NCBI RefSeq assembly: GCF_900113445.1 | Contig: NZ_FOPJ01000001.1 | Span: forward strand, 248,001 to 312,000 | Direction: 5' to 3' | DNA from: Corynebacterium spheniscorum | Lineage (GTDB): Bacteria; Actinomycetota; Actinomycetes; Mycobacteriales; Mycobacteriaceae | DNA: 64,000 nucleotides | Part shown: positions 1 to 8,553 of the stretch, piece by piece | Position numbering within the stretch: the stretch's first letter is position 1 | Layout: each line of letters begins with the position of its first letter | Made by a program: the position numbers and the translations under genes | The notes under the pieces: generated by a model | What the model saw: only the letters and a program-made list of their open reading frames with translations | What the model was told of the DNA's origin: nothing | The model's database searches: none

Positions 1-1
1 A

Positions 2-757
2 GGCACCCGCTACTTCGCCGGCCGCTTCGACACCATGATGTTCGGCCTACCCGGTGCCGCGCTGGCTATGTACCATTGCGTGCCTAAGGAACGTCGCCGC
101 CGCTACGCCGGCCTTTTCCTCGGTGTCGCCCTGACCTCCTTTATCACCGGTATCACCGAACCTCTGGAATTCATGTTCCTCTTTGTTGCCCCGGTGCTCT
201 ACGTGGTCCACGCTTTCTTCGATGGCCTCAGCTTTGCCATCGCTGATCTGCTGCAAATCCGCATCGGTAATACCTTCTCCGGCGGTTTGATCGACTACCT
301 GCTCTTCGGTGTTTTCCAAGGCCAAGACAAGACCCACTGGATGTATGTCATCCCGGTCGGCATCTTCTGGTTCGCGCTCTACTACGTGGTCTTCCGTTGG
401 TATGTCCGCCGCTTCCAGGTTGCTACCCCCGGCCACCTCAGCGACACCGAAGCAGATTCCGGGGCTGCCGCCACCGCTGCTTCTTCCGCCAGCACCCCCA
501 AGAAGGATGCTCTGCGCGCTGAATCCGAGCAGATCCTCGCCGCCTTGGGTGGCCCGGAAAACATTGAGGATATTGATGCCTGCATCACCCGCCTGCGCGT
601 CTCCGTCCGTGACTCCGCACAGGTCGATCGCGATCGCCTCAAGGGGCTCGGTGCCGCGGATGTTTTCGATGTCTCCGGCGGCGTGCAGGCCGTCTATGGC
701 GCTAAGGCCGTCCTGTACAAGAACACCATTGCGGATATCCTCGGAATAGACGACTAA
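2..757 (+). CDS. PTS system EIIBC component, C-terminal part (glucose/N-acetylglucosamine type)
   Basis: The gene is cut by the left edge; the reading frame is open from base 2 to a stop at 757. The visible part starts inside the EIIC membrane domain (MMFGLPGAALAMY, then the conserved GITEPLEF motif followed by three or four hydrophobic helices). After an Ala/Ser-rich linker comes a complete EIIB domain whose phospho-cysteine lies in IDACITRLRV. EIIC carries the sugar across the membrane and EIIB phosphorylates it. The glucose superfamily is clear, but glucose and N-acetylglucosamine transporters cannot be told apart from this fragment. The matching EIIA is a separate gene 32 bp downstream, so the two are probably co-transcribed. 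Confidence 0.9.
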   Translation, partial: GTRYFAGRFDTMMFGLPGAALAMYHCVPKERRRRYAGLFLGVALTSFITGITEPLEFMFLFVAPVLYVVHAFFDGLSFAIADLLQIRIGNTFSGGLIDYLLFGVFQGQDKTHWMYVIPVGIFWFALYYVVFRWYVRRFQVATPGHLSDTEADSGAAATAASSASTPKKDALRAESEQILAALGGPENIEDIDACITRLRVSVRDSAQVDRDRLKGLGAADVFDVSGGVQAVYGAKAVLYKNTIADILGIDD

Positions 758-789
758 TCCGCGCACAACCATCTCGATTTGGAGGAATA

Positions 790-1275
790 ATGTTCGGCTT
801 CGGCAAGAAGAAGAAAACTGCAGGTACGGCGATCGTTTCGCCCACTGCAGGTAAAATCCTGCCGCTCAGCGAGGTCCCAGACCCCGCATTCTCTGGTGGC
901 GCCCTCGGCGAAGGTTTCGCTGTGGACACCGCCGGTGATGAAATCTGCTCGCCCGTTTCCGGCGACATCATCGTTCTTTTCCCCACCGGCCACGCCTTCG
1001 CGGTGCGCGCCGATTCCGGGGTAGAGGTCCTCGTTCACATCGGTGTCGATACCGTCAGCCTCAAGGGCGATGGCTTCACCAAGATCAAGGCCCAGGGCGA
1101 TCGCGTCGAAGCTGGCGAACCGGTCGTCCGCCTCGATAATCGCGAAGAAACCGCCACCAAGGTTCCTTCCCTGGCCACCATCGTGGTGGTCTCCAATGGC
1201 CAGAAATTCGCCACCAGCGAGCTCTCCATGGACGCTGCCGCCGGCGAAACCGTCATGACCGCCACCGAGAAATAA
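790..1275 (+). CDS. PTS glucose-type EIIA component
   Basis: A 161-residue free-standing EIIA (Crr-like) protein. It passes the phosphoryl group from HPr to the EIIB domain encoded just upstream. Visible marks are the SPTAGKILPLSEVPD start of the domain, the first active-site histidine in PTGHAFAV and the phosphorylated histidine in VLVHIGVDTV. The N-terminus has a short basic stretch (GFGKKKKT). A GGAGGA ribosome site lies 5 to 10 bases before ATG 790. C. glutamicum PtsG has EIIA fused to EIIBC, so the split arrangement differs. A strong terminator follows at 1293. Confidence 0.92.
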   Translation: MFGFGKKKKTAGTAIVSPTAGKILPLSEVPDPAFSGGALGEGFAVDTAGDEICSPVSGDIIVLFPTGHAFAVRADSGVEVLVHIGVDTVSLKGDGFTKIKAQGDRVEAGEPVVRLDNREETATKVPSLATIVVVSNGQKFATSELSMDAAAGETVMTATEK

Positions 1276-1292
1276 TTCTCCGCACACAGCAC

Positions 1293-1323
1293 ACTCCCAG
1301 GGCATTCGTCCTGGGAGTTTTGC
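1293..1323 (+). terminator. Rho-independent terminator of the PTS genes
   Basis: Perfect 9-bp stem ACTCCCAGG / CCTGGGAGT (1293-1301 and 1310-1318) with an 8-base loop, followed by TTTTGCTTT, 17 bases after the EIIA stop codon. Confidence 0.85.
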
Positions 1324-1350
1324 TTTACTCGAGACCCGGTGGCTGGGCGG

Positions 1351-1581
1351 TTATTTTTTGCTGCGGGTATATCTCCACAGGGAAGTTTGACACACCACCA
1401 TCACTAAAGCGAGAACAGCGGGCCATAACGCCGGTTCTGGCTGCAGCAAATTCAGCACTGCTTGGATTACCGCTACCACCGTGAAAAACCCCGAGAACCC
1501 CAATGCCGCATCCCATTGCAATTCACGGCGCCGCGAAGCGCTGTGGTCCACATCCTGAGGTTCTTTTCGCGACATAGACAC
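1351..1581 (-). CDS. Small two-helix membrane protein of the trehalose transporter locus
   Basis: A 76-residue protein with a charged N-terminus (MSMSRKEPQDVDH), two hydrophobic segments at about residues 24-44 and 51-68, and a basic end (RYTRSKK). It lies 19 bp after the tusG stop on the same strand and is the last gene of the transporter cluster. C. glutamicum has a comparable small membrane protein gene (cg0830) in the same place. No function is assigned; being next to the permeases suggests an accessory role, but this is inference. Confidence 0.7.
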   Translation of the reverse strand: MSMSRKEPQDVDHSASRRRELQWDAALGFSGFFTVVAVIQAVLNLLQPEPALWPAVLALVMVVCQTSLWRYTRSKK

Positions 1582-1600
1582 CTAGGGTAGCAGCGCAACC

Positions 1601-2437
1601 TTAGGCCTTAACACCGCCAGCCGTCAGGCCCGAAACGATCCGCTTCTGGAAGAGCAACACCATAATGATCAGCGGAATAGTCACCAAAGATCCCGCCGCC
1701 ATAATCGAGGCATAAGGGAACTCAAAGGAACTCGGCCCCGAGAAGCGCGCAATCGCCACCGTCACCGGTTCAGTATCCGTAGTCGATAGCTGCTTGGCCA
1801 ACATGAACTCATTCCAGGTAGCAATGAAAGCCAAAATCGCGGTGGTAAATAATGCCGGCGCCGCCAGCGGTAAGAGTACTTTCCTAAACGCCTGCCCACG
1901 GCTAGCACCATCAACCCGGGCTGCTTCCTCCAACTCCCAAGGCAGCTGGCGGAAGAAACTCACCAAGGTATAAATCGTCAGCGGCAACGCAAAAGAAATA
2001 TTCGGAATAATCAGCGCCTTGTAGGAACCAATCCACCCCAGGTCACCAAAGAGCTGGAAAAGCGGGGTCACCAACGCAATACCCGGAAACATTGAGGCCG
2101 CCAACACAATGCCGGTCACAATGCCCTTACCGCGGAAATCCAGGCGGGCTAGGGCATAGGCGGTAAATACCCCAACCATGACTGCCAAGAAAGTCGTCAC
2201 CAACCCAATCAGCAGCGAGTTAGCAATAGCTGCCAAAAAGTCATTGCCCTTATCAGTTGCCAGCGCATCCTGGAAATTTTCTAAGGTCACATGCACCGGG
2301 TAGGGGCGAGTATCAAAGGTGTAGTCCTTATGGCGCAGGGCGGTAATAACCATCCAATAAAAGGGCGCCAAACCCCACACCAAAATCAGGATGAGCCCAA
2401 GATAGTTGGCAATAAAGCTCCGGACCTTATGGCTCAT
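1601..2437 (-). CDS. tusG: Trehalose-type ABC transporter permease TusG (MalG family)
   Basis: A 278-residue MalG/SugB-type inner-membrane permease with about six transmembrane helices. It has the EAA loop that docks the ATPase, seen as EEAARVDGASRGQAFRKVLLP at about residues 170-190. It forms the channel with TusF; TusE delivers sugar and TusK hydrolyses ATP. The start codon overlaps the tusF stop by 4 bp (ATGA), which shows translational coupling. The naming follows the matching order in C. glutamicum (tusG, tusF, tusE, tusK) and mycobacterial SugB. Trehalose as substrate is inferred from the orthologous locus, where it recycles trehalose released during mycolic-acid transfer. Confidence 0.88.
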   Translation of the reverse strand: MSHKVRSFIANYLGLILILVWGLAPFYWMVITALRHKDYTFDTRPYPVHVTLENFQDALATDKGNDFLAAIANSLLIGLVTTFLAVMVGVFTAYALARLDFRGKGIVTGIVLAASMFPGIALVTPLFQLFGDLGWIGSYKALIIPNISFALPLTIYTLVSFFRQLPWELEEAARVDGASRGQAFRKVLLPLAAPALFTTAILAFIATWNEFMLAKQLSTTDTEPVTVAIARFSGPSSFEFPYASIMAAGSLVTIPLIIMVLLFQKRIVSGLTAGGVKA

Positions 2438-3480
2438 CGCGACTGCCCCTCCTGAGAATCCTGCGCCAGAATCAACTCCGGCTCCGGGGTTTTACCGGGC
2501 GCCATGATCTTCTTCTTAGCCTCGCGGTCATTGCGCTTAGCTTGCTTCTTCTTCGCGCGATCCCCAGCCACATCAGCACCTAAGAAGCGGATCATCACAA
2601 AGGCCACGAAGAAGATGAGCAGGAAGATCAAGGTTGATAGCGCGGAAGCCGAGTTGAAGTGATTCTGGCGCATATCCTCCACCACCAACTGCGAAATCGT
2701 GGCAGTGGGGGAGTTGGAGGAAGCCGAAATCATAATCACCGGCAGGTCATACATACGCAGCGCATCCAAGGTGCGGAAAAGCACCGCCACCATCAGCGCT
2801 GGCTTCACCAGCGGCAACGTAATTTTGGTGAATTGTTGCACAACAGAGGCCCCATCCACCCGCGCTGCTTCATACACATCCTTAGGGATCATCTGCAATC
2901 CCGCCAGAATCAGCAGCGCCATAAAGGGCGTGGTTTTCCACACGTCCGCCACAATCACCGCGGCACGCGCATACACCGGATCAGTGGTCCAAGAAATCTG
3001 GGTGCCTAATAAAGAGTTCACTATGCCGCGGTCCGCGAAGATGAACTGCCAGAGCTTCGCGGTCACCGCGGTAGGAATCGCCCAGGGCACCAGCACCGCG
3101 GCACGCACCAGCGCGCGGCCCCGGAACTCACGGTTCATCACCAGGGCCATCGCCATCCCCAAAATGGTTTCTAGGGTAACGGTCACCACGGTGAAGAAAA
3201 GCGTGATTCTTAGTGCCGGCCAGAAGTCAGTTGATAACACCCCGGGCGGGCAGGTGCTGACTTTCCCAGATGGGCTCATGCACCTTTGGGTTAACCAATA
3301 GAGGTAGTGGTCGAAACCGGCGAAGCCACCTTCGGCGAACATGCCGGTGGTCGGGTCAAGGCCCTTATCTGCCTGAAAAGAAAGCCAGATCGCGCGGACG
3401 ATGGGATAACCGATCACCACCGCCAACACGAGCAAGGCGGGGGCAATCAGGAGTCCAGCGGATCTGGCTTGCTTAGGCAT
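2434..3480 (-). CDS. tusF: Trehalose-type ABC transporter permease TusF (MalF family)
   Basis: A 348-residue MalF/SugA-type permease. An N-terminal helix (LLIAPALLVLAVVIGYPIV) is followed by a periplasmic stretch and five more helices. The EAA loop appears as YEAARVDGASVVQQF at about residues 210-225. The last 40 or so residues are a charged, Lys-rich tail (KKKQAKRNDREAKKK) predicted to be cytoplasmic, an extension beyond the core permease. It lies 33 bp downstream of tusE and overlaps tusG by 4 bp. Confidence 0.88.
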   Translation of the reverse strand: MPKQARSAGLLIAPALLVLAVVIGYPIVRAIWLSFQADKGLDPTTGMFAEGGFAGFDHYLYWLTQRCMSPSGKVSTCPPGVLSTDFWPALRITLFFTVVTVTLETILGMAMALVMNREFRGRALVRAAVLVPWAIPTAVTAKLWQFIFADRGIVNSLLGTQISWTTDPVYARAAVIVADVWKTTPFMALLILAGLQMIPKDVYEAARVDGASVVQQFTKITLPLVKPALMVAVLFRTLDALRMYDLPVIMISASSNSPTATISQLVVEDMRQNHFNSASALSTLIFLLIFFVAFVMIRFLGADVAGDRAKKKQAKRNDREAKKKIMAPGKTPEPELILAQDSQEGQSR

Positions 3481-3513
3481 CAGGGTGTAAGAGCCTTTTC
3501 TCTAGGGGCGAAT

Positions 3514-4836
3514 CTAGGAGGCGTTTTCGATAGCTGCCTTCATATCGGCAGTGGCATCATCGACGCTCTTACCGGAGGTCAGGGCAGCATAGGCGTTGTC
3601 CTGGATGGCCTTAGAGATGGACTGGTAGAAGGGGCTCACCGGACGCGGTGCCGCGTTTTCCAGAGATTCCTTCAGAGCCGGGAGGTAGGGGTACTTCTCG
3701 ACCAGGGAGGCATCATCGTAGATGGAAGCCAACACCGGCGGGAAGGAGTTATCCGCGAACCAGGTCTGGTTTTCCTCATTGATGATGAACTCGATGAAGT
3801 CACGGGCAGTGGCCTTGTGCTTGGAGTTCACGTTGATGCCGTTGTTATAACCACCCAAGGTGGAAACACCCACGCCATCCTTACCGACCAGCGGCTGGAC
3901 TTCGAACTTGCCCTTGACTGCGGAGGTGTCCTCCCCAGCATTGGTGAACATGTAGGGCCAGTTGATGGCATAAGCGGTGTCACCAGCAACGAAGGCGAGG
4001 TTGGTCTCTTCCTCAGTGGTGGACACCGAGTTCTTGGAGATCACACCGTCGTTGTAGCCATCAACCATGGCCTGCAGACCAGCCTTGGCTTCGGCAGAGT
4101 CAACAGCAGGCTTGCCATCGGCATCCAGGACGTGGCCGCCCCAGCCTTCAATGAAGCCAGCGGTGTTCACGGTCAGGCCTTCGTACTGTTTGAGCTGAAC
4201 AGTCAAGCAATCCTTGCCGGCATCCTTAACGGAAGCGCAGGAGTCAGCCAATTCCTTCCAATTACCGGGGGCCTCCGGGGCCAATTCGGTGTTACGGAAG
4301 AGCAGCTGACCATTGGTGTTCTGCGGCAGGGCGTAGAGGGTGCCGTTGTAGGTGGCAGATTCCACGGTGGCCGGCAGCAGACCAGAGGTATCAACCTTCA
4401 GGTCATCGGTCAGCGGAGCCAACCATTGGTGGGCAGCGAAGTCCGCGGTCCACACAACATCCAGGGCCATGACGTCATAGTCATCATTGCCGGCCTGCAG
4501 GGACTGCACCAGGGTTTCACGCTGGGCATCGGCTTCACCGGCAAGCTCATTGAGAGTTACCTGCTCATCCGGGTGGGCCTTATTCCACTTCTCGATCACC
4601 GGGATGATCTTGTCGGTGTCATTCTTGCCCATGGCGAAGGTGATGGGGCCACGGTCGCCCGCAGCATCATCCTTCTTATCGGACTTGGCAGCAGTGCTCT
4701 TATCAGCAGACTTATCGCCGGAAGCGGAGTCATCGGAGGAGCAACCAGCCAGACCCACGGTGGCAACCAGAGCAGTGGCGGCCAGGGCGGCGCCGGTGCG
4801 GCGCATACGGCTGGAGCGGGTGAGAGAGTACGTCAT
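3514..4836 (-). CDS. tusE: Trehalose-type ABC transporter substrate-binding lipoprotein TusE
   Basis: A 440-residue extracellular solute-binding protein (family 1, LpqY/MalE type). The N-terminus is a lipoprotein signal: basic residues, a hydrophobic run and the lipobox LAGC with the lipidated Cys near residue 31, then a Ser/Asp/Lys-rich linker. The body has binding-protein features such as NELAGEADAQRETLVQ and YALPQNTNGQLLFRN. It captures the sugar outside the membrane for TusFG. It is transcribed after tusK with a 141-bp gap that holds tandem repeats and an inverted repeat, so it may also have its own promoter. Confidence 0.88.
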   Translation of the reverse strand: MTYSLTRSSRMRRTGAALAATALVATVGLAGCSSDDSASGDKSADKSTAAKSDKKDDAAGDRGPITFAMGKNDTDKIIPVIEKWNKAHPDEQVTLNELAGEADAQRETLVQSLQAGNDDYDVMALDVVWTADFAAHQWLAPLTDDLKVDTSGLLPATVESATYNGTLYALPQNTNGQLLFRNTELAPEAPGNWKELADSCASVKDAGKDCLTVQLKQYEGLTVNTAGFIEGWGGHVLDADGKPAVDSAEAKAGLQAMVDGYNDGVISKNSVSTTEEETNLAFVAGDTAYAINWPYMFTNAGEDTSAVKGKFEVQPLVGKDGVGVSTLGGYNNGINVNSKHKATARDFIEFIINEENQTWFADNSFPPVLASIYDDASLVEKYPYLPALKESLENAAPRPVSPFYQSISKAIQDNAYAALTSGKSVDDATADMKAAIENAS

Positions 4837-4875
4837 AGGAGTTAAACACCTTTCAATATGGACGCGGTGACTTCA

Positions 4876-4895
4876 ATCTAGTGACATCTAGTGAC
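4876..4895 (-). repeat. Tandem 10-bp repeat upstream of tusE
   Basis: Two perfect head-to-tail copies of ATCTAGTGAC (4876-4885 and 4886-4895), 40 to 59 bases upstream of the tusE start codon. One-helical-turn spacing fits a regulator binding site, but no known operator is recognised. Confidence 0.5.
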
Positions 4896-4911
4896 GATGC
4901 CAGCCATTCTG

Positions 4912-4971
4912 GGAAAGATGTTGCCCACATCACCCTCTTGTTGGGGATTGAATAGGCTGCCCTATCTTTCC
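4912..4971 (-). repeat. Inverted repeat between tusK and tusE
   Basis: GGAAAGAT at 4912-4919 and ATCTTTCC at 4964-4971 form a perfect 8-bp inverted repeat with 44 bases between. It starts just past the tusK stop codon. It could be a transcript-processing or stability hairpin that lowers or separates tusK and tusE expression; there is no T-tract, so it is not a classical terminator. Confidence 0.4.
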
Positions 4972-4977
4972 TAAATC

Positions 4978-6000
4978 CTAAATTCTTTCCCCACTTGTGG
5001 GGTCAAAACGGTGCGCCACCGCCGGATCATAAGCAAAACGCACCTGATCCCCGCGCGCCGGGCTGTCCGCATCCTTGAGCCGAGCAACCAGCCGCGCACT
5101 ACCGCCATTTTCTAGCTCACAGGTGGCATAGACATAGCTTTCGGAACCTAATTCCTCCACGATATCCACGGTCCCCTGCAGATCCCGCCACCCAGCTGGG
5201 GCATCGGAGCCATGCTGCAGGATCTCCATGTGTTCCGGTCGCACCCCCAAGGTGAGGTTCTCAGCGGGGAAGAGATTCATGGCCGGGGAACCAATAAACC
5301 CAGCCACGAACTCATTACGCGGCTTCAAATACAGTTCCTTCGGTGGGGCCACTTGTTGCAGGATTCCATCTTTAAGCACCGCCACCCGATCACCCATGGT
5401 CATAGCTTCCACCTGGTCGTGGGTCACATACACGGTGGTGGTTCCTAAACGGCGTTGCAAAGCAGCCACTTCAGCGCGGGTCTGGACGCGCAGCTTCGCA
5501 TCCAAGTTAGATAGCGGCTCATCCATTAAGAAGACCTTGGGGTTACGCACAATCGCACGGCCCATCGCTACACGCTGGCGTTGCCCACCAGAAAGGTCCT
5601 TCGGCAAACGATCCAAAAACTCGGTCAACCCCAAAAGCTCAGCGGCTTCTTCCACTTTCGCTTTGATTTCCGCCTGCGGCAGTTTCGCCAGCTTCAATGC
5701 AAAACCCATATTCTTGGCCACCGTCATGTGTGGATAGAGGGCGTAGTTTTGGAAGACCATCGCAATATCTCGTTGCGCTGGTTCCATCCGGGTGACATCT
5801 TGATCATCAATCAGGATGCGCCCGGACTCCACAGCCTCCAACCCAGCTAAAGCACGCAAGGTCGTGGACTTGCCGCAACCTGAAGGCCCCACTAGAACCA
5901 GGAACTCGCCATCAGCGATCTCCAGATTCAGCTCACTTACGCTGGGGTTTTCCGCGCCGGGGTAGCGGATGCTGACATTCTCATAGGTGACCGTTGCCAT
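4978..6000 (-). CDS. tusK: Trehalose-type ABC transporter ATPase TusK (MsiK/UgpC family)
   Basis: A 340-residue ATPase. Walker A is VGPSGCGKSTT (about residues 37-47), the ABC signature is LSGGQRQRVAMGRA, Walker B is VFLMDEPLSNLDAKLR and the switch histidine is in VYVTHDQVEA. The C-terminal 100 residues are the TOBE-type regulatory domain (LGVRPEHMEIL). It energises TusFG. It is the first gene of the transporter group, 67 bp after the TIGR03089 gene. SugC and MsiK proteins are somewhat longer, so the C-terminal domain is slightly short. Confidence 0.9.
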   Translation of the reverse strand: MATVTYENVSIRYPGAENPSVSELNLEIADGEFLVLVGPSGCGKSTTLRALAGLEAVESGRILIDDQDVTRMEPAQRDIAMVFQNYALYPHMTVAKNMGFALKLAKLPQAEIKAKVEEAAELLGLTEFLDRLPKDLSGGQRQRVAMGRAIVRNPKVFLMDEPLSNLDAKLRVQTRAEVAALQRRLGTTTVYVTHDQVEAMTMGDRVAVLKDGILQQVAPPKELYLKPRNEFVAGFIGSPAMNLFPAENLTLGVRPEHMEILQHGSDAPAGWRDLQGTVDIVEELGSESYVYATCELENGGSARLVARLKDADSPARGDQVRFAYDPAVAHRFDPTSGERI

Positions 6001-6067
6001 GCTTTCGAAGACTACCAGTGCACCTCACAGCAAGGCGGCGCCAATAACCCCCACAACACACCCCTTG

Positions 6068-6739
6068 CTACAGCCTGATATCGATCTTCTCCGCCTCGGC
6101 AATTTCGCTAAGCCGCTCGGTGCCCACCATGCCAGCCACAATCACCGTGGACCCACCAACCGCAAGCGGCTCTAATACCTGCCGCCTAAACCCGGCCCAT
6201 TCTGACCAGCCAGTTCCCAGCACCCGAGCACCTTCGGTTGCTTCGATGGGTCCATTGAGGATCTCTGGGAGCTTCGCAGTGGGGTAGGGGTATTGGTCTC
6301 CGAAGAAGCGCACCCCAGGGCCAAAATCCACCGCACCTTCGGGCAAGGTACCCCCGGTTTCTACCACGCCGCGGCCGAAGGGATCCTCGGTGACAATCAC
6401 CAGCTCCGCATCCTGATAAATATCTGCGCGATCCAAACTCGTGAACACCACTTCAGCATCACTTTCGGTATGTGATGCTGGGGAGGTTAAATCCACGTCC
6501 ACGCCGGCAGCAAGCGCCCCCAAAACAATCACCACGGTGTGCCAATTCACCGGCAGATCAATGAGGATCCGGTTTCCTTCTTCCAGGTCGAATTCCTCAT
6601 TGAGCATATTGCCGACCTTCGCCGCCCAGTTATCCAGCGTCAATGCGGAAAAATCCAGGCGCGCCCCCACCTTCTCGTCATAAATGGTCAGACGGGGACT
6701 AGAAGGATCGGCCTTAAGTAGATGGGAAAGCAAGTCCAT
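6068..6739 (-). CDS. TIGR03089 family protein (truncated AMP-binding-like)
   Basis: A 223-residue protein that looks like the N-terminal part of an acyl-CoA-synthetase/AMP-binding fold (NWAAKVGNMLNEEF, then LIDLPVNWHTVVIVLGALAAGVDVDL) without the catalytic C-terminal domain. Actinobacteria keep such a gene beside the LCP gene: Rv3268 next to Rv3267 in Mycobacterium. It lies 19 bp after lcpA on the same strand, so the two are likely co-transcribed. Function is unknown; the adenylation motif YTSGTTG is not seen, so enzymatic activity is doubtful. Confidence 0.82.
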   Translation of the reverse strand: MDLLSHLLKADPSSPRLTIYDEKVGARLDFSALTLDNWAAKVGNMLNEEFDLEEGNRILIDLPVNWHTVVIVLGALAAGVDVDLTSPASHTESDAEVVFTSLDRADIYQDAELVIVTEDPFGRGVVETGGTLPEGAVDFGPGVRFFGDQYPYPTAKLPEILNGPIEATEGARVLGTGWSEWAGFRRQVLEPLAVGGSTVIVAGMVGTERLSEIAEAEKIDIRL

Positions 6740-6758
6740 GCCCTCCCATCGTAGGCAG

Positions 6759-8354
6759 TTAATTCACGCAGCGGGGCCCGTCGCCGCCAGCATCAATCTT
6801 CGGGCCAGGCTCCACCGCACCGGCAGTACCAGGCTGCCCAACTTCATCGCGTTCCGCTTGCAGGTCAGTCTCATCGATGGCCTGATCCCCCAATGGGCCC
6901 TGGTAATCATCATGAGCCACCACAATCAAGGTCTGTGAATCCAAACCAGCATTCGTGGTCACCGAAACACCCAAATAATCCGCCAAAGCTTTCGCCGCCG
7001 GATCGCTGGCGCTAGCCGCTACCACCTGGCTCTTGGTATAAACACCAGGTTCAGCGTTGGCGATGGCGCTTATCGAGAGCTCCTTGTCATGAAGGTGCGC
7101 AGCGATTCGGCCTGCGGTACCTGGGGTAGTCCCGGCATTAAGCACATGCAGCGACTTGTCCGCCAAGGCACTGCGTAGTGCTTCATCCTTGGCATCTTCG
7201 GCAGCCTTCTTCTTATCAGCAGCGCTTTGGGCTTGATCATCCTCACCCAGCAGCGTCTTCATAAAGCGATGCACCTCGTGTTTATCCACAGTCACGATGG
7301 ATTCGCCATAGTCGCCGACACCATCAATCGAAGTCACCGGGATAGTTGTGAAGGTGACATTGCCGCCAGCAAGGTTTTGCAATTGCGTGGCAAAGGACAG
7401 CACATCCCAGCCTTCATCAATGACCACCGAGCGCTCCACCGCGGCACCCATATCCGACAGTTTCGAAGGATTGGTCAACGTACCGGCGGCCAGCACCTTG
7501 TTTACCAGCGAAGCCATATACGCCTGCTGGCGCACAATACGATCCAAATCCCCGCGGGGTAGACCATGGCGTTGGCGCACGAAGGACAAAGCATCAGCAC
7601 CATTGAGGGTTTGGCGGCCCGCCGGGAAATTAGCGCCGGAGAACTCATCTTCTACCGGCTCGTTCAAGCACACCTCGACACCACCCACAGCGTCGGTAAG
7701 AAGCACGAAGCCCAAAAGTCCAACCTCGGCATAGTGGTCGATGGAAACGCCGGTGAGCTTATCAATAGCCCGAATCAAGCCCTGGCGGCCAGCGCGTTTG
7801 GCTTCTAATTGGATCTGGCGATCCGTGAGCTTCCCCTCGGCGACTAATTCTTCTTCGCGAGCATGCTTATGCACCCCATAGACGCCATTGATCTTCATAT
7901 TCCCATAGCCCTCTTCGTGCACATAGGTGTCACGGGGAATGGAAATGGCGGTGGCGGAGCTCCCGTCATTGGGGATACGAATAACCATCAAGGTGTCGGT
8001 GTTGTCGATACCTTCTTCATCACCGGCACGTAGTTGCTCAATCTCTTCCGGGGTCAGCGGGTTGCCCTGCGCATCAGAACGCGAATCGCTACCCACCAAC
8101 AAAATATCCACGGCACCATCAAGGGTTTGTCCCTTCGTGCCTTTGCCGGAAGCACCCAACTCCAGCTTTCCGGAGCTGGTGACCTCATTACCGATCCGCC
8201 CAACCGAGAAATAGCCCAGGCCACTGACACCCATGACGAGTACAGCTAAGAGCGCCATGAGGGTTTTAAGGAACGCAGGGCCGGCCTGTGCAGTCTCCGC
8301 GCGGGGGACTGGCGGGGCCTGAATCTCGCGGGCGTTACGGTATCGGTTCGTCAC
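6759..8354 (-). CDS. lcpA: LytR-CpsA-Psr (LCP) family phosphotransferase
   Basis: A 531-residue protein that ligates arabinogalactan to peptidoglycan in orthologues (C. glutamicum LcpA, M. tuberculosis Lcp1). One transmembrane helix at about residues 29-50 anchors it with the catalytic part outside. The LCP domain begins at VDILLVGSDSR and includes TDTLMVIRI, AISIPRDTYV, NGADALSFVRQRHG and the Arg-rich GDLDRIVRQQAYM. After a charged Ala/Lys linker comes a LytR_C domain (LHVLNAGTTPGTAGRIAAHL). It ends in DAGGDGPRCVN. It is divergent from rmlD across 199 bp, consistent with its role next to the genes that make the rhamnose linker. Confidence 0.92.
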   Translation of the reverse strand: MTNRYRNAREIQAPPVPRAETAQAGPAFLKTLMALLAVLVMGVSGLGYFSVGRIGNEVTSSGKLELGASGKGTKGQTLDGAVDILLVGSDSRSDAQGNPLTPEEIEQLRAGDEEGIDNTDTLMVIRIPNDGSSATAISIPRDTYVHEEGYGNMKINGVYGVHKHAREEELVAEGKLTDRQIQLEAKRAGRQGLIRAIDKLTGVSIDHYAEVGLLGFVLLTDAVGGVEVCLNEPVEDEFSGANFPAGRQTLNGADALSFVRQRHGLPRGDLDRIVRQQAYMASLVNKVLAAGTLTNPSKLSDMGAAVERSVVIDEGWDVLSFATQLQNLAGGNVTFTTIPVTSIDGVGDYGESIVTVDKHEVHRFMKTLLGEDDQAQSAADKKKAAEDAKDEALRSALADKSLHVLNAGTTPGTAGRIAAHLHDKELSISAIANAEPGVYTKSQVVAASASDPAAKALADYLGVSVTTNAGLDSQTLIVVAHDDYQGPLGDQAIDETDLQAERDEVGQPGTAGAVEPGPKIDAGGDGPRCVN

Positions 8355-8553
8355 AGATGTCTTCCCTAGGGAGAATATGAGCTAGGTGTGGGTACTAGAG
8401 CGCAGCTAAAAAACGATAGTGAAGTGAGCTCATCACGGGGAAGTTTAGTCCTAGCGTGGCACCCGGAGCGAAAATCCTTGACACTATCCTTAAGTCACAG
8501 ATCCACCGGCGAAGCTTTTGCCACCATTTTCTGAGGAGCCGCGAACACACATT

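Noticed and set aside
3307-4845. 512-codon open frame opposite tusE
   Set aside because: It mirrors the tusE and tusF coding frames, has no family motif and no ribosome site.
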